Shown piece after piece: positions 8,318-18,672 of a DNA stretch of 64,000 nucleotides. A program made the position numbers and the translations under genes. Where the stretch lies: assembly GCA_023398815.1 (NCBI GenBank), contig JAEWRW010000026.1, positions 213,945 through 277,944 on the forward strand, read 5' to 3'. Source of the DNA: Bacillota bacterium. GTDB lineage: Bacteria; Bacillota; Clostridia; Christensenellales; UMGS416. The notes beneath the pieces were generated by a model that saw only the letters and a program-made list of their open reading frames with translations, did no database searches and had not been told where the DNA came from. The first letter of the stretch is position 1; each line of letters opens with the position of its first letter.

Positions 8318-8348
8318 AAAAAACCGCCCGACGTCTTTCGTCGGACGG
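8318..8348 (-). terminator. Intrinsic terminator of spoVT
   Basis: Minus strand CCGTCCGACG, loop AAAGA, CGTCGGGCGG, then TTTTTT. A 10-bp stem with one G-U pair. It separates spoVT from recD2. Confidence 0.9.
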
Positions 8349-8377
8349 CATCCGGGCGGGGACGGGATCGCCGTCCT

Positions 8378-8932
8378 TCATTGCTCCATCTGCTTGCCCA
8401 TAAAGTTGGCCGCGGTCTTGGCAGACTTGAGCTCGGTCTCCCCCATGGTAGCACCAGACTCGCGCGTGAGCAGCAGCACCGCGCCAATGGGTTCCCCCTC
8501 GGAGATGATAGGCACGACCGTCTGCCCAGTGTAGCCGCTGGCGTCCTCCTCCTCCACGGTGATGGGGATCATCCCTCCGGTGCGTAGGTCGGCCTGGTGG
8601 TTCTTGCGCTCGTTCATCAGCTGTTCCACCGCGTCGTTGAGGGCCTTGTCCATGTATTCCTTCTTGGTTGCGCCGGAGGTCGCCAATATGGTATCACGGT
8701 CGGCGATGCAAGCGATGTGCCCCAGGGACTTGTTGAGACTCTCCGCAAACTGCCTTGCAAACTCCCCCAATTCCCCAATGGGCGAGTACTTTTTCAGAAT
8801 GACCTCACCCTCGCGGTCGGTGAAGATTTCCAGCGGGTCTCCCTCCCGAATGCGTAAGGTGCGCCGTATTTCTTTGGGAATGACGACTCTTCCCAACTCG
8901 TCTATGCGTCGGACTATCCCGGTGGCTTTCAA
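8378..8932 (-). CDS. spoVT: Stage V sporulation protein T (AbrB-type regulator)
   Basis: 184 aa. The N-terminal AbrB/SpoVT swapped-hairpin DNA-binding domain (KATGIVRRIDELGRVVIPKE) is nearly identical to that of Bacillus SpoVT; a GAF-like domain follows to the C-terminal GKQMEQ. SpoVT tunes sigma-G-dependent forespore genes. The start is the TTG at 8932: AGGAGG lies 8 nt upstream and the protein then begins exactly as known SpoVT proteins do. The longer ATG-initiated frame would swallow this ribosome site. Confidence 0.95.
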   Translation of the reverse strand: MKATGIVRRIDELGRVVIPKEIRRTLRIREGDPLEIFTDREGEVILKKYSPIGELGEFARQFAESLNKSLGHIACIADRDTILATSGATKKEYMDKALNDAVEQLMNERKNHQADLRTGGMIPITVEEEDASGYTGQTVVPIISEGEPIGAVLLLTRESGATMGETELKSAKTAANFMGKQMEQ

Positions 8933-8961
8933 TCCCGTTCCCTCCTTTTTCTCAGTGCTAC

Positions 8962-8992
8962 TATTATCCTTGGATTCCATTTGATTTATTCG
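8962..8992 (-). promoter_or_regulatory. Possible sigma-G/sigma-F promoter of spoVT
   Basis: Minus strand CGAATA (8992-8987), 18-nt spacer, GATAATA (8968-8962), against the sigma-G pattern GAATA / CATNNTA. It would give a leader of about 23 nt, just long enough for the ribosome site before the TTG start. Confidence 0.45.
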
Positions 8993-9076
8993 CTGCGCTT
9001 GCCGACAAGGCTTTGCAGATAATGGCAGAAAAGCCATTGTGCCAGCAGCACCACCTCCCTTTGCCAATACTGGAAA

Positions 9077-9093
9077 TGAGTATATTATTCTCA
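9077..9093. promoter_or_regulatory. 17-bp near-palindrome, possible operator
   Basis: TGAGTATATTATTCTCA, an 8-1-8 inverted repeat with one mismatch, extended by AA/TT on the outside. It lies between spoVT and the divergent lipoprotein gene and is much more AT-rich than its surroundings. The shape resembles operators of Fur/PerR-type repressors. The rest of this 406-bp gap (8933-9338) holds the spoVT promoter and nothing else I can identify. Confidence 0.4.
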
Positions 9094-9338
9094 TTGTTTC
9101 GGCAAAAACACTGTAAAACGAGCCGGTTGTTGTTTATACTGGTAACATAAAATCTCACCGGCGAGGGGCTGGCGGAAGACCAACGCCATCGGCCCAGGGA
9201 GATTGGCAGACTGTGCCGTTGCCAACCAAACGCCGGGGTTGCCGGGCCATCCCGCACGCTACGGCTCGCTGCCAGATGGGGAACCATGCTATCCTGCCCC
9301 ACCGGCCACCCACGCAATCATCTCATTGGAGGTTCACC

Positions 9339-10430
9339 ATGAAACGAGCAACATCCTTTCTTCTGGCCGTTCTAGTGGCTCTGTTGCTGTCTGCCTGCGG
9401 CGCGCCGGCCACCACGGCCACGCCAGCCGAATCCGCCGACATTCCCACCGCCACCCCCAGCCCAACGACGACTGTGACGGCCACGCCAGCCCCCACGGCC
9501 ACCGCAACACCCACGGCGACACCCACCCCGGTGCCGACCTCGCTAACCAGCGGCCTGCCCTACGACGGCGGGTACCACCCCATCCTAGTGATGATTGAGA
9601 ACATGCCGGCTGCGCGGCCCCAGTCGGGCATCGGTCAGGCTGACATCGTCTACGAGGCATACATGGAGTCCAAGAGTGTGACTCGGTTCCTGTGCGTCTT
9701 CAACGACAAACTGCCAGAAACGGTGGGCCCGGTGCGCTCCTGCCGCATTTACTTTATTGACATCGCACAGGAGTTTGACAGTCTGCTGGCCTTCTTCGGC
9801 GGGCCTAAGAGCAGCGGCCACCCGGCGGACATCTACAGCAAATTCCGCAAGACCGATATCGCTATCATTGCCGATGGCATTGGCAACAAATACGGCAAGT
9901 ACTACTGGCGCAGCAAGCGACGTAGCGCCCCCCACAACGTCTACACGGACCTGACGAAACTCGCGGAGCTGCTGGACCCAGTGGAGCCGGCCAGCCATTT
10001 CCAGTATTCGGCCGATGGGCTCCAACAGGGTGACGAGGTCAACAGCATCAACATCGTCTACAACAAGCACACGGTGGACACGACCTACGAGTACGACGCC
10101 AAAAACAGTGTTTACCTGCGCTCCATCGGCGGCAAACCCATGATGGATGCCCTGACCGATGAGCAGGTGACGGTGACCAACGTGATTGTGCAGCAGGCCC
10201 GCCACGTGTCGCTGGGCACCAGCAAAGGCCACATCAACGTGAAGCTGACGGGCGAAGGCAAGTGCGACATCTTCACCGGTGGCAAGCACGTGGAGGGAAC
10301 CTGGAAGCGCGAGAGCACCGACGACATCACCCGCTACTACGACGGCACCGGGCAGGAGATCACCCTGCAGCCGGGCAATACCTGGGTGCAGATCATCGAC
10401 AAGAGCACCCCCTTCACCTACTCCAAGTAG
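9339..10430 (+). CDS. DUF3048 domain lipoprotein (YerB type)
   Basis: 363 aa exported lipoprotein. Hydrophobic signal with lipobox LSAC (Cys20), then a Thr/Pro/Ala-rich linker of about 50 residues (repeats of TATPT type) that would hold the domain away from the membrane, then DUF3048 with the family block GPVRSCRIYFIDIAQEFD and C-terminal GNTWVQIID. The ATG at 9339 has GGAGG 8 nt upstream. Function unknown in the family. Followed by a strong terminator, so monocistronic. Confidence 0.9.
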   Translation: MKRATSFLLAVLVALLLSACGAPATTATPAESADIPTATPSPTTTVTATPAPTATATPTATPTPVPTSLTSGLPYDGGYHPILVMIENMPAARPQSGIGQADIVYEAYMESKSVTRFLCVFNDKLPETVGPVRSCRIYFIDIAQEFDSLLAFFGGPKSSGHPADIYSKFRKTDIAIIADGIGNKYGKYYWRSKRRSAPHNVYTDLTKLAELLDPVEPASHFQYSADGLQQGDEVNSINIVYNKHTVDTTYEYDAKNSVYLRSIGGKPMMDALTDEQVTVTNVIVQQARHVSLGTSKGHINVKLTGEGKCDIFTGGKHVEGTWKRESTDDITRYYDGTGQEITLQPGNTWVQIIDKSTPFTYSK

Positions 10431-10435
10431 CCCAC

Positions 10436-10473
10436 AAAGCCCCCTCTGGCAAACAAAGCCGGAGGGGGCTTTC
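10436..10473. terminator. Bidirectional-looking intrinsic terminator
   Basis: AAAGCCCCCTCTGGC, 7-nt loop, GCCGGAGGGGGCTTT; 15-bp stem with one mismatch, flanked by A- and T-rich ends. Ends the lipoprotein transcript. Confidence 0.9.
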
Positions 10474-10508
10474 CGTTATTCTCATTTGATGCGATACAAA
10501 AAAACCGC

Positions 10509-10537
10509 TTGAAATTGTCTATCCCCCATGATAGGAT
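10509..10537 (+). promoter_or_regulatory. Possible promoter of the GGDEF gene
   Basis: TTGAAA, 17-nt spacer, TAGGAT; about 105 bp before the ATG. The spacer and -10 region include a small hairpin (CTATC/GATAG). Confidence 0.4.
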
Positions 10538-10642
10538 GACAAAATAGTTACGGAACGAAAGATGCACGGACGCATGTTCAGTCGTTTGCGCCTGGCTTTG
10601 GCTTGGCCATGTTTGATCCACTGAGAAAAAGGACGCCAACCA

Positions 10643-12790
10643 ATGAGCAGAGATTCCGATATACCTGCCTCTGCGGAGGAACTCAACCGTCTGATTGCCG
10701 CCACCTGGGACAAGGTAACCAATGGTTCTGAGAACCCCTTGGAGGACATTGCACTGGTGGAAGCCGGTGCCCGTGCCCTGCAATCCCAAGAAGGGGCAAT
10801 CCACGCGTTGCTGCTGCGCGCCCGGTACGAGGGCGGGCTGGACCGGTATATGGAGGCGCTGGTAAAGGCCAACGAGGCCCACACCCTGGCGGAGAAGCTG
10901 CAGGACCCCGATACCATCATCCGCGCCTGTCGCGTGCTGGGTTTTCTCTACAGCCAGCTTGGCAAGTACGACAATGCCCTTCGCCATCTTCTTGACGCCA
11001 TCCGCCGCATCAATGAAACCGGCATTGCGGTCTACGAGGGCGTCTATCCCATTGAAACCTACCTGTACAACAACGTGGCCTTTCTATACTCCAATCTTGA
11101 TAAAGTCAACGAAGCGCTCCGGTTCTTCCTGCAGGCGTATGAAATCGCCAAGGAACACGGCGGTTCCATGCTGGTCATCACCCTCATCAACGTGGCGGAG
11201 ATGCACATGCGCCTGGGTGACACCTCCATGGCCCTGCGCTACAACCGCATGGCGTTGGAGGAAGTCATTGAGAAGAACCTTGGCCCCGGGGATCAGCACC
11301 AGTGCTACAATACCTTCGGCCTCATCTACACCAAGATGGGCATGCACACCAAGGCTCTGGAGCATTTTCGCCAGGCCATCGGCATTGCCGCGCGCTCGGG
11401 TTCCAAATCCATGCAGATCGTCTCGGCGCTGGATCTCTCCAAACTGTATCTGATGATGGACAACTGTGCCATGGCGCTGGAGGTTGTGCTGACTGCCCTG
11501 CCCTTAGCTGAGGAAATCCAGGCCAAGGTGTCCCTGCGGGACATCCATCTGCTGCTGTCGGAGGTGTACGAGCGCACCGGCCAATTCCGGGAGGCGTTGG
11601 AGCATTACAAACTGCACACCCAACTGAGCCAAGAGGTGTTCGCGCAGGAAAGTGAGCAGCGCCTCGACAACTACGAGATGGAGTTTCGCGCCCAACAGGC
11701 CATCAAGGACGCTGAGATTTACCGTTTGGTCAACATTGAGCTGCGCCAAAAAGCGCTGGCGTTGCAGGAATCCCACCAGAACCTCACAATCATCAGCCAG
11801 ATCGGGCAAAAGCTGACCTCGACCCTCAACGCCGAGGACGTGCTTGCCATCCTGCACGAGAACATACGGGAGCTCATGCCCGCCGATGTGTTTGGCATCG
11901 CCATCTACGACGAAAAGGCACGGGTGGTGGAATACAAGCTGCTGTTGGAGCAGGGCCAGCGCATCCCCCTTTACAAGCTGAAGCTGGGCGAGCGTGCAAG
12001 CTACACCGAGCAATGCATCCAACGGAGGGACGCGGTGCTGGCCAACGACGTGGACGTAAACGCCAGCCGCATGACTGGCATCCTCAACGGCCAGCCCGCG
12101 CGTGCCCTCATCTACTGCCCCCTGCAGTTCAACGACCGCGTCATGGGCGTCATGACGGTGCAATGCTACCGGCCCAACGCCTATACCGAGCAAAACGTCA
12201 GCACCATCAAGACGCTGGCCAGCTACACGGCCATCGCACTCAACAACTCCCAGAAATCCGAGGATCTGCGCCAAGCCGCCCAGGAGCTTGAGAAGATCTC
12301 CAAGCTCGATCCCCTGACGGGTCTCTACAACCGCCGCCACATCATTGAGCAGCTGGAGCATGAGCGCCTGCGCTACCTGCGTTACGCCACAGACTTCACC
12401 ACCATCCTGCTGGATATCGACGACTTCAAGAAAGTCAACGATTCCCACGGCCACCACTGCGGCGACTATGTGCTGGTGGAGGTTGCCAACCGCCTGCACC
12501 AGATGCTGCGCCAACAGGACTGCCTCTCCCGCTGGGGTGGGGAGGAGTTCCTGGTGATGCTGCCGGAGACCGATGGGGAAGGCGCGCGCATCCTGGCGGA
12601 GCGGCTGCGGCTTGCCATTCAGGAGCTGGACCTCGTGTACAACGGCGTCACCATCCAGGTGACGGTGACGCTTGGTGTCTGTCCCTTTGTCAACGAGCTC
12701 TCCATCGATGAGCTCATCATGCGCGCCGACCGTGCCCTCTACCGAGGCAAGCGGCGGGGCCGCAACTGCGTGATCGTTTACGAAAAGTGA
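10643..12790 (+). CDS. TPR-GAF-GGDEF diguanylate cyclase
   Basis: 715 aa, no signal peptide or membrane segment seen, so probably cytoplasmic. Residues about 30-370 are helical TPR repeats; about 385-535 a GAF sensor domain; the C-terminal 170 residues are a GGDEF domain with an intact active site (RWGGEEF, about residue 630) and an intact RxxD inhibitory I-site (RQQD) five residues before it. It should make cyclic di-GMP under control of the GAF and TPR parts and be subject to product inhibition. Neighbours give no hint of the signal. The ribosome site (AAAGGA) is weak. Confidence 0.92.
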   Translation: MSRDSDIPASAEELNRLIAATWDKVTNGSENPLEDIALVEAGARALQSQEGAIHALLLRARYEGGLDRYMEALVKANEAHTLAEKLQDPDTIIRACRVLGFLYSQLGKYDNALRHLLDAIRRINETGIAVYEGVYPIETYLYNNVAFLYSNLDKVNEALRFFLQAYEIAKEHGGSMLVITLINVAEMHMRLGDTSMALRYNRMALEEVIEKNLGPGDQHQCYNTFGLIYTKMGMHTKALEHFRQAIGIAARSGSKSMQIVSALDLSKLYLMMDNCAMALEVVLTALPLAEEIQAKVSLRDIHLLLSEVYERTGQFREALEHYKLHTQLSQEVFAQESEQRLDNYEMEFRAQQAIKDAEIYRLVNIELRQKALALQESHQNLTIISQIGQKLTSTLNAEDVLAILHENIRELMPADVFGIAIYDEKARVVEYKLLLEQGQRIPLYKLKLGERASYTEQCIQRRDAVLANDVDVNASRMTGILNGQPARALIYCPLQFNDRVMGVMTVQCYRPNAYTEQNVSTIKTLASYTAIALNNSQKSEDLRQAAQELEKISKLDPLTGLYNRRHIIEQLEHERLRYLRYATDFTTILLDIDDFKKVNDSHGHHCGDYVLVEVANRLHQMLRQQDCLSRWGGEEFLVMLPETDGEGARILAERLRLAIQELDLVYNGVTIQVTVTLGVCPFVNELSIDELIMRADRALYRGKRRGRNCVIVYEK

Positions 12791-12860
12791 CTGTTGTCAC
12801 TGCCGGTTCCCTCCCAATGGGGTAAACTAAAGCCATCCCAATGAAACGAGGTGGATCGCA

Positions 12861-13316
12861 ATGTTGCAAAAAGGCGACCAGGCACCCTCCTTCACGCTGG
12901 ACGATGCCGATGGCAAGCCCGTTTCCCTCTCCGATTTTCACGGCCGCAAGGTCGTTGTCTACTTCTACCCCAAGGACGACACCCCCGGCTGCACCACCGA
13001 GGCTTGCGGCTTCCGCGATGCCTACGATGACTTTCTGGAGGCTGGCGCTGCTGTGGTGGGCATCAGTCCCGACTCCAGCCAGTCCCATGGGCGGTTCCGC
13101 AGCAAGCACAACCTGCCTTTCGCCCTGCTGAGCGACCCGGAGCACAAAGTGGCAGAGGCCTATGGTGCCTGGGGGGAGAAGACTTCCTATGGCAAGACGA
13201 CCGTGGGGATTCTCCGCAGCACCTTCGTGCTGGATGGAAATGGCGGGGTGCTGGCCGCCTTCCCGCGGGTCAGCCCCGACGGCCACGCCAATGCGGTGCT
13301 GGCGGCGCTGCGGTGA
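12861..13316 (+). CDS. bcp: Peroxiredoxin, Bcp/PrxQ type
   Basis: 151 aa thiol peroxidase that reduces hydroperoxides using thioredoxin. The motif DTPGCTTEACGFRD holds the peroxidatic Cys and, five residues later, the resolving Cys of the PrxQ class. Start ATG with GAGGTGG upstream. Its 3' end overlaps the convergent XRE gene by 47 bp, which is odd and points to a junction formed when the AT-rich island arrived. Confidence 0.95.
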   Translation: MLQKGDQAPSFTLDDADGKPVSLSDFHGRKVVVYFYPKDDTPGCTTEACGFRDAYDDFLEAGAAVVGISPDSSQSHGRFRSKHNLPFALLSDPEHKVAEAYGAWGEKTSYGKTTVGILRSTFVLDGNGGVLAAFPRVSPDGHANAVLAALR

Positions 13317-14367
13317 TTTCATGTAATCTCTCCACTGTTTGAATATAGAGTGGTTCGTCCGCAAGGGGAGCATATTCCTTATCGATCAAAATACTTTGTG
13401 CAAGTATTTTTTTGATATAAGAAGTGTCCTTGGGTTCCGCCAACAGCCTATTAAAAACAGGATTATTGGAATAATCATAACTAAGTTCAAGAATGCTTTC
13501 TACATATGCGTCCAAATAACTTAGTGCCTTTTGCTTATCTCCCTGTGAAGCAAGGATTTTTATCATATCCGGGTAAGCAATTTCTGCTTTTATGCCAAAT
13601 AGCTTTGTCATTTCATAGTTTATCTTTGCAAGGGTATAGGCTGTGTCTATATCCTCATTCTCCCTGGCATACGCGCATAGAACGCCTAAAGACTGGCTTA
13701 TTCTGGGGATATATCTCCTGATGTTCTCTTGTGTCAATTTCATCGCCTCATCCTGTTCTCCACGTAAAGCATGAATCGATGGATAGAGAAAATCAGGGGC
13801 TACTTTTGCTTTTGGCAAACTATCCAATAATTCTTGCGCTCGGCCAAGTTCGTTAAGCATTGTATAGAATCCGAACAAAATAATCGTTGCATGGTAAGAA
13901 AACTTTGGGTGACCGCTCGACAATACTTCTTCGTAAATGTTAGCGGATTGTCGGTAATAGTTCATAATTTCTTCTTGTCCAATATTGGGTTTCATTAGCA
14001 AAAAACTTTGGAACAGATTACCAAGATAGAACTTTAGTGGAATGCTGTTGGGGTACTCCTGCAAGAGATTTTGACAATAGTTCCATCCGCTTTCAAAACC
14101 ATCCGTTTCGTAAGTCCTTGCCGCCTTTTTTGTAAGCTCGCTCACATCATCAGATGATAGCTCGTTTTGATAGGAAAGCAGTTCATCTACCGTAGTGTTC
14201 AAAGCACGAGCGATAGGAGAAAGCAAAGTAATGTCCGGATAAGTTGTTCCAGTCTCCCACTTGCTCACCGCGGGAGTTGAAACACCCACAGCATTCGCAA
14301 GCTGTTCTTGTGTCCATGATTTTTCCCTTCGTTTAGTGGTGATGACATCACCAATATTTAACTCCAT
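13270..14367 (-). CDS. XRE-family regulator with TPR-like C-terminal region
   Basis: 365 aa. An N-terminal helix-turn-helix (TQEQLANAVGVSTPAVSKWE, about residues 21-40) is followed by about 280 residues of helical repeats, the layout of Rgg/PlcR-like or phage-type TPR regulators that bind peptides or partner proteins. The ribosome site AAGGAGAG fixes the start. The gene is strikingly AT-rich compared with its neighbours. The last 14 or so residues (TAAPPAPHWRGRRG) are read from the complement of the bcp 3' end and look non-native, so the original C-terminus was probably lost. Confidence 0.85.
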   Translation of the reverse strand: MELNIGDVITTKRREKSWTQEQLANAVGVSTPAVSKWETGTTYPDITLLSPIARALNTTVDELLSYQNELSSDDVSELTKKAARTYETDGFESGWNYCQNLLQEYPNSIPLKFYLGNLFQSFLLMKPNIGQEEIMNYYRQSANIYEEVLSSGHPKFSYHATIILFGFYTMLNELGRAQELLDSLPKAKVAPDFLYPSIHALRGEQDEAMKLTQENIRRYIPRISQSLGVLCAYARENEDIDTAYTLAKINYEMTKLFGIKAEIAYPDMIKILASQGDKQKALSYLDAYVESILELSYDYSNNPVFNRLLAEPKDTSYIKKILAQSILIDKEYAPLADEPLYIQTVERLHEITAAPPAPHWRGRRG

Positions 14368-14560
14368 ACAATTCTCTCCTTACAGGGCGACCGATTTCCT
14401 AGCTACCTCTATTTTAGTATTGTAATGGCGCAGAAACAATGGACGCTCATTTAACGTAAAGGCAGAAATTATTAACCGTTGGGAAACGTACTTTTACATT
14501 ACCAACCTGTTGGCTGTGTATTTCATTGTATTTGATGTTTGCTCCCTTATGGACACTGTC
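13317..14560. other. AT-rich island (probable horizontal acquisition)
   Basis: By eye the GC content falls to around 40% from the bcp stop to about 14,560, against 60% or more on both sides. It contains one gene with its own promoter. I see no transposase, integrase or terminal repeats. Confidence 0.6.
14411..14439 (-). promoter_or_regulatory. Promoter of the XRE regulator
   Basis: Minus strand TTGTTT (14439-14434), 17-nt spacer, TAAAAT (14416-14411), 44 bp before the start codon. Confidence 0.6.
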
Positions 14561-14565
14561 CAATT

Positions 14566-14631
14566 CGCTCAAAGCGCGAATGTGCTTTGAGCGACCGCAT
14601 GAGGGAAGCGGCAGGGCGTGTGCCCTGCCGC
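14566..14631 (-). terminator. Two hairpins after the SASP genes
   Basis: CGCTCAAAGC/GCTTTGAGCG (14566-14593) and GCGGCAGGGC/GCCCTGCCGC (14608-14631). Both stems are perfect 10-mers. T-runs are poor, so termination is likely but not certain. Confidence 0.5.
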
Positions 14632-14659
14632 AATTGGTGTTTCCAGCCTTTGCCTTGGG

Positions 14660-14860
14660 TTAGGACTGGGGTCCCGCCAAGCCTTGTTGGTATTGGCGGA
14701 TCATTCGTTTGACCATTTCTCCGCCGACCGAGCCTGCCTGACGTGACGTGAGGTCGCCGTTGCTGCCCCGGTTAAATTTGACGTTGAGCGAAGAGGCGAC
14801 CTCCTGCTTCATGTCTTCCAGGGCTTTCTCCACTCCCGGCACCAGTTTCCTGTTTGCCAA
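14660..14860 (-). CDS. Small acid-soluble spore protein, alpha/beta type
   Basis: 66 aa. SASPs coat spore DNA in the forespore and are degraded on germination. Conserved family segments: NRKLVPG at the start and GDLTSRQAGSVGGEMVKRMI in the C-terminal half. The start is a TTG at 14860 behind AAGGGGTGA. Expected to be made in the forespore under sigma-G. A second SASP gene lies 42 bp upstream on the same strand. Confidence 0.93.
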   Translation of the reverse strand: MANRKLVPGVEKALEDMKQEVASSLNVKFNRGSNGDLTSRQAGSVGGEMVKRMIRQYQQGLAGPQS

Positions 14861-14902
14861 TCAAATCACCCCTTGAAGTTCTGAGTTCAAGCCAACTGCG
14901 TG

Positions 14903-15124
14903 TTAGCGGGTCTGGGTACCGGACTGGCCGCTGATGCTCTGCTCATACTGCTGAATCATCCGCTTCACCATTTCGCCACCGACGCTGCCGTTTTGGCGGG
15001 AAGTCAGGTCGCCGTTGTAGCCGTTCTTCAGGTTGATGCCGAAGGACGTCGCGATCTCGTACTTCATGTTGTCCATCGCCTGCTGAGCCTGCGGGACAAG
15101 CTTCCTGTTTCTGCTGTTAGCCAT
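14903..15124 (-). CDS. Small acid-soluble spore protein, alpha/beta type
   Basis: 73 aa paralogue of the downstream SASP; shares NRKLVP and GDLTSRQNGSVGGEMVKRMI. The ATG at 15124 is chosen because AGGAGG lies 8 nt upstream; an in-frame GTG three codons earlier overlaps the ribosome site. Together the two genes add to the evidence for a true spore former. Confidence 0.94.
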   Translation of the reverse strand: MANSRNRKLVPQAQQAMDNMKYEIATSFGINLKNGYNGDLTSRQNGSVGGEMVKRMIQQYEQSISGQSGTQTR

Positions 15125-15257
15125 TGAATTCACCTCCTTTTTCGTGCCTGGTACTACTATTTCCCCACAGTTTCTTTATAATCGTGGAAAAAAAAGCCGA
15201 ACATTCGACCCTTTGGTAACCGACGGTGATGCGCATAAAACGGCGCAACATTGGCCG

Positions 15258-15292
15258 AATAAACAACGCCGCGCCGGTTGGCCGGCGCGGCG
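15258..15292 (-). terminator. Terminator of the glnS-gltX operon
   Basis: Minus strand hairpin with arms CGCCGCGCCGG / CCGGCGCGGCG followed by TTGTTTATT, 37 bp after the gltX stop. Confidence 0.85.
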
Positions 15293-15328
15293 CGGTGATG
15301 CGAATAGGCTTTGCTGTCCTTCGTGGAC

Positions 15329-16792
15329 TTATTCCAGGGCCGCCAGCGACTGCTTGAGGCGGCGAAGCGTCTCCTCCCGCCCCAAGAGCGCGGCGATCTC
15401 AAACGCGCCGCCGGGCGTGCTCTCCCGCCCGGAGATGGCAATGCGCAGCGGCCAAAGCATGACGCCGTTCTTGACACCCAGCGCCCCAATGCGCGCCATC
15501 ACAGCGTCGTGCAAGCCGGCCTCGGTCCAATCGGTCAGACCCTCCAGCACTGGCAAAATGGCTATCAGCATGTCCTTGGCCACCGCCGGGTTGGTTTTCA
15601 TCTTCTTATTCTCATAGAGTGCCGGGTCGAAGGCAGGCATCTCGGTCAAGAAGTCCACCTTAGCTGCCAGTTCACCCAGCACCTCCGCTCGGGGCTGCAG
15701 CAACTGCGCCAGGCGGCAGGTGTCGATGTGCTCCACGTCGACGGCTTCGCGAATCCACGGCAAGATGGTGTCGTGGAACATCTCCTCGTCCATTGCCCGC
15801 AGATACTCGGCGTTGAACCAACGAAGCTTGTCCAGGGAGAACGTCGCCGGCGATTTACTGAGGCCGTCCAGCGAGAAGGCCTGCTCCAACTCCGCCAAGG
15901 AAAAGATCTCCTGTGTCGTGCCCGGGTTCCAGCCCAACAGGGCGATGTAGTTGACGATGGCATCTTTGAGGTAGCCTGCCTTCAGCAAATCTTCAAAGGA
16001 CGGGTCCCCCTTGCGCTTGGAAAGCTTCCGCCGTGCGCCGTCAGCGATGATCTCGATGAGCGGCAGGTGAATGTATTTGGGAACCTCCCACCCGAAGGCG
16101 CGGTACAGGTGGTTGTATTTGGGAGTGGAACTGAGGTACTCGGTGCCACGCAGCACATGGGTGATTCCCATCAGATGGTCGTCGATGACGTTGGCAAAGT
16201 TGTAGGTCGGCATGCCGTCGCTCTTGAGGAGGATGGTGTCATCCAGAGAGGCATAGTCCGCCTCGATGTGCCCAAAGATCTCATCGTCAAAGTCAGCACG
16301 GCCTTCCGTCGGCATATTCTGGCGGATGACATAGGGTTCGCCCGCGGCGATGCGACGGTCAATCTCCTCCTGTGGCAGGTGCAGGCAATGCTTGTCGTAC
16401 TTGAACGTCTCGCCCCGGGCCTCGTGTTCGGCGCGCAGGTCGTCCAGACGCTCCTTGCTGCAGAAGCAGTAGTATGCCCCGCCCCGGCGCACCAGTTCCT
16501 GGGCGTGGGGCAGGTAGAGGTGCTTACGTTCGCTCTGCACATAGGGGCCGTAGTCGCCGCCGACGCCCGGGCCCTCATCCCAATGGATGCCCACCATCTT
16601 CAGTGAGCGGTAGATGACCTCCATGGCGTCATCCACCTGGCGCGCCTGATCGGTGTCCTCCACCCGCAGGACAAACGTGCCATGCTGACTGCGGGCAAAC
16701 AGATACTCAAACAGCGCGGTGCGCAGGTTGCCGATGTGCATGTACCCCGTGGGGCTGGGCGCGAAGCGGGTACGCATTGTCATATTCATCAC
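15329..16792 (-). CDS. gltX: Glutamyl-tRNA synthetase
   Basis: 487 aa class I aminoacyl-tRNA synthetase. HIGH-type motif in SPTGYMHIGNLRTALFEY near the N-terminus; the KMSKS-type motif appears as KLSKRKGDP (about residue 250); helical anticodon-binding region at the C-terminus. It lies 21 bp after glnS and ends in a strong terminator, so glnS-gltX is an operon. Having both enzymes means tRNA-Gln can be charged directly. Confidence 0.96.
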   Translation of the reverse strand: MMNMTMRTRFAPSPTGYMHIGNLRTALFEYLFARSQHGTFVLRVEDTDQARQVDDAMEVIYRSLKMVGIHWDEGPGVGGDYGPYVQSERKHLYLPHAQELVRRGGAYYCFCSKERLDDLRAEHEARGETFKYDKHCLHLPQEEIDRRIAAGEPYVIRQNMPTEGRADFDDEIFGHIEADYASLDDTILLKSDGMPTYNFANVIDDHLMGITHVLRGTEYLSSTPKYNHLYRAFGWEVPKYIHLPLIEIIADGARRKLSKRKGDPSFEDLLKAGYLKDAIVNYIALLGWNPGTTQEIFSLAELEQAFSLDGLSKSPATFSLDKLRWFNAEYLRAMDEEMFHDTILPWIREAVDVEHIDTCRLAQLLQPRAEVLGELAAKVDFLTEMPAFDPALYENKKMKTNPAVAKDMLIAILPVLEGLTDWTEAGLHDAVMARIGALGVKNGVMLWPLRIAISGRESTPGGAFEIAALLGREETLRRLKQSLAALE

Positions 16793-16813
16793 CTTCGGTT
16801 CAGATTTGATGGC

Positions 16814-18499
<1,686 letters not shown>

Positions 18500-18672
18500 G
18501 CCAATCCCCCCGCGTTTGCGTTTCCAATGATCTTACCACAAAGGCCGGCATCCCACAATCTTTGCCAGGTGCCGCCTGTTGTCTACACGGCCTTGCATTT
18601 TGCCCCCTGCCATGCTACAAGTAGTGCGGTACTCATATTTACAGATGCGGATGCCCTTCCGCCGGAGGAACC

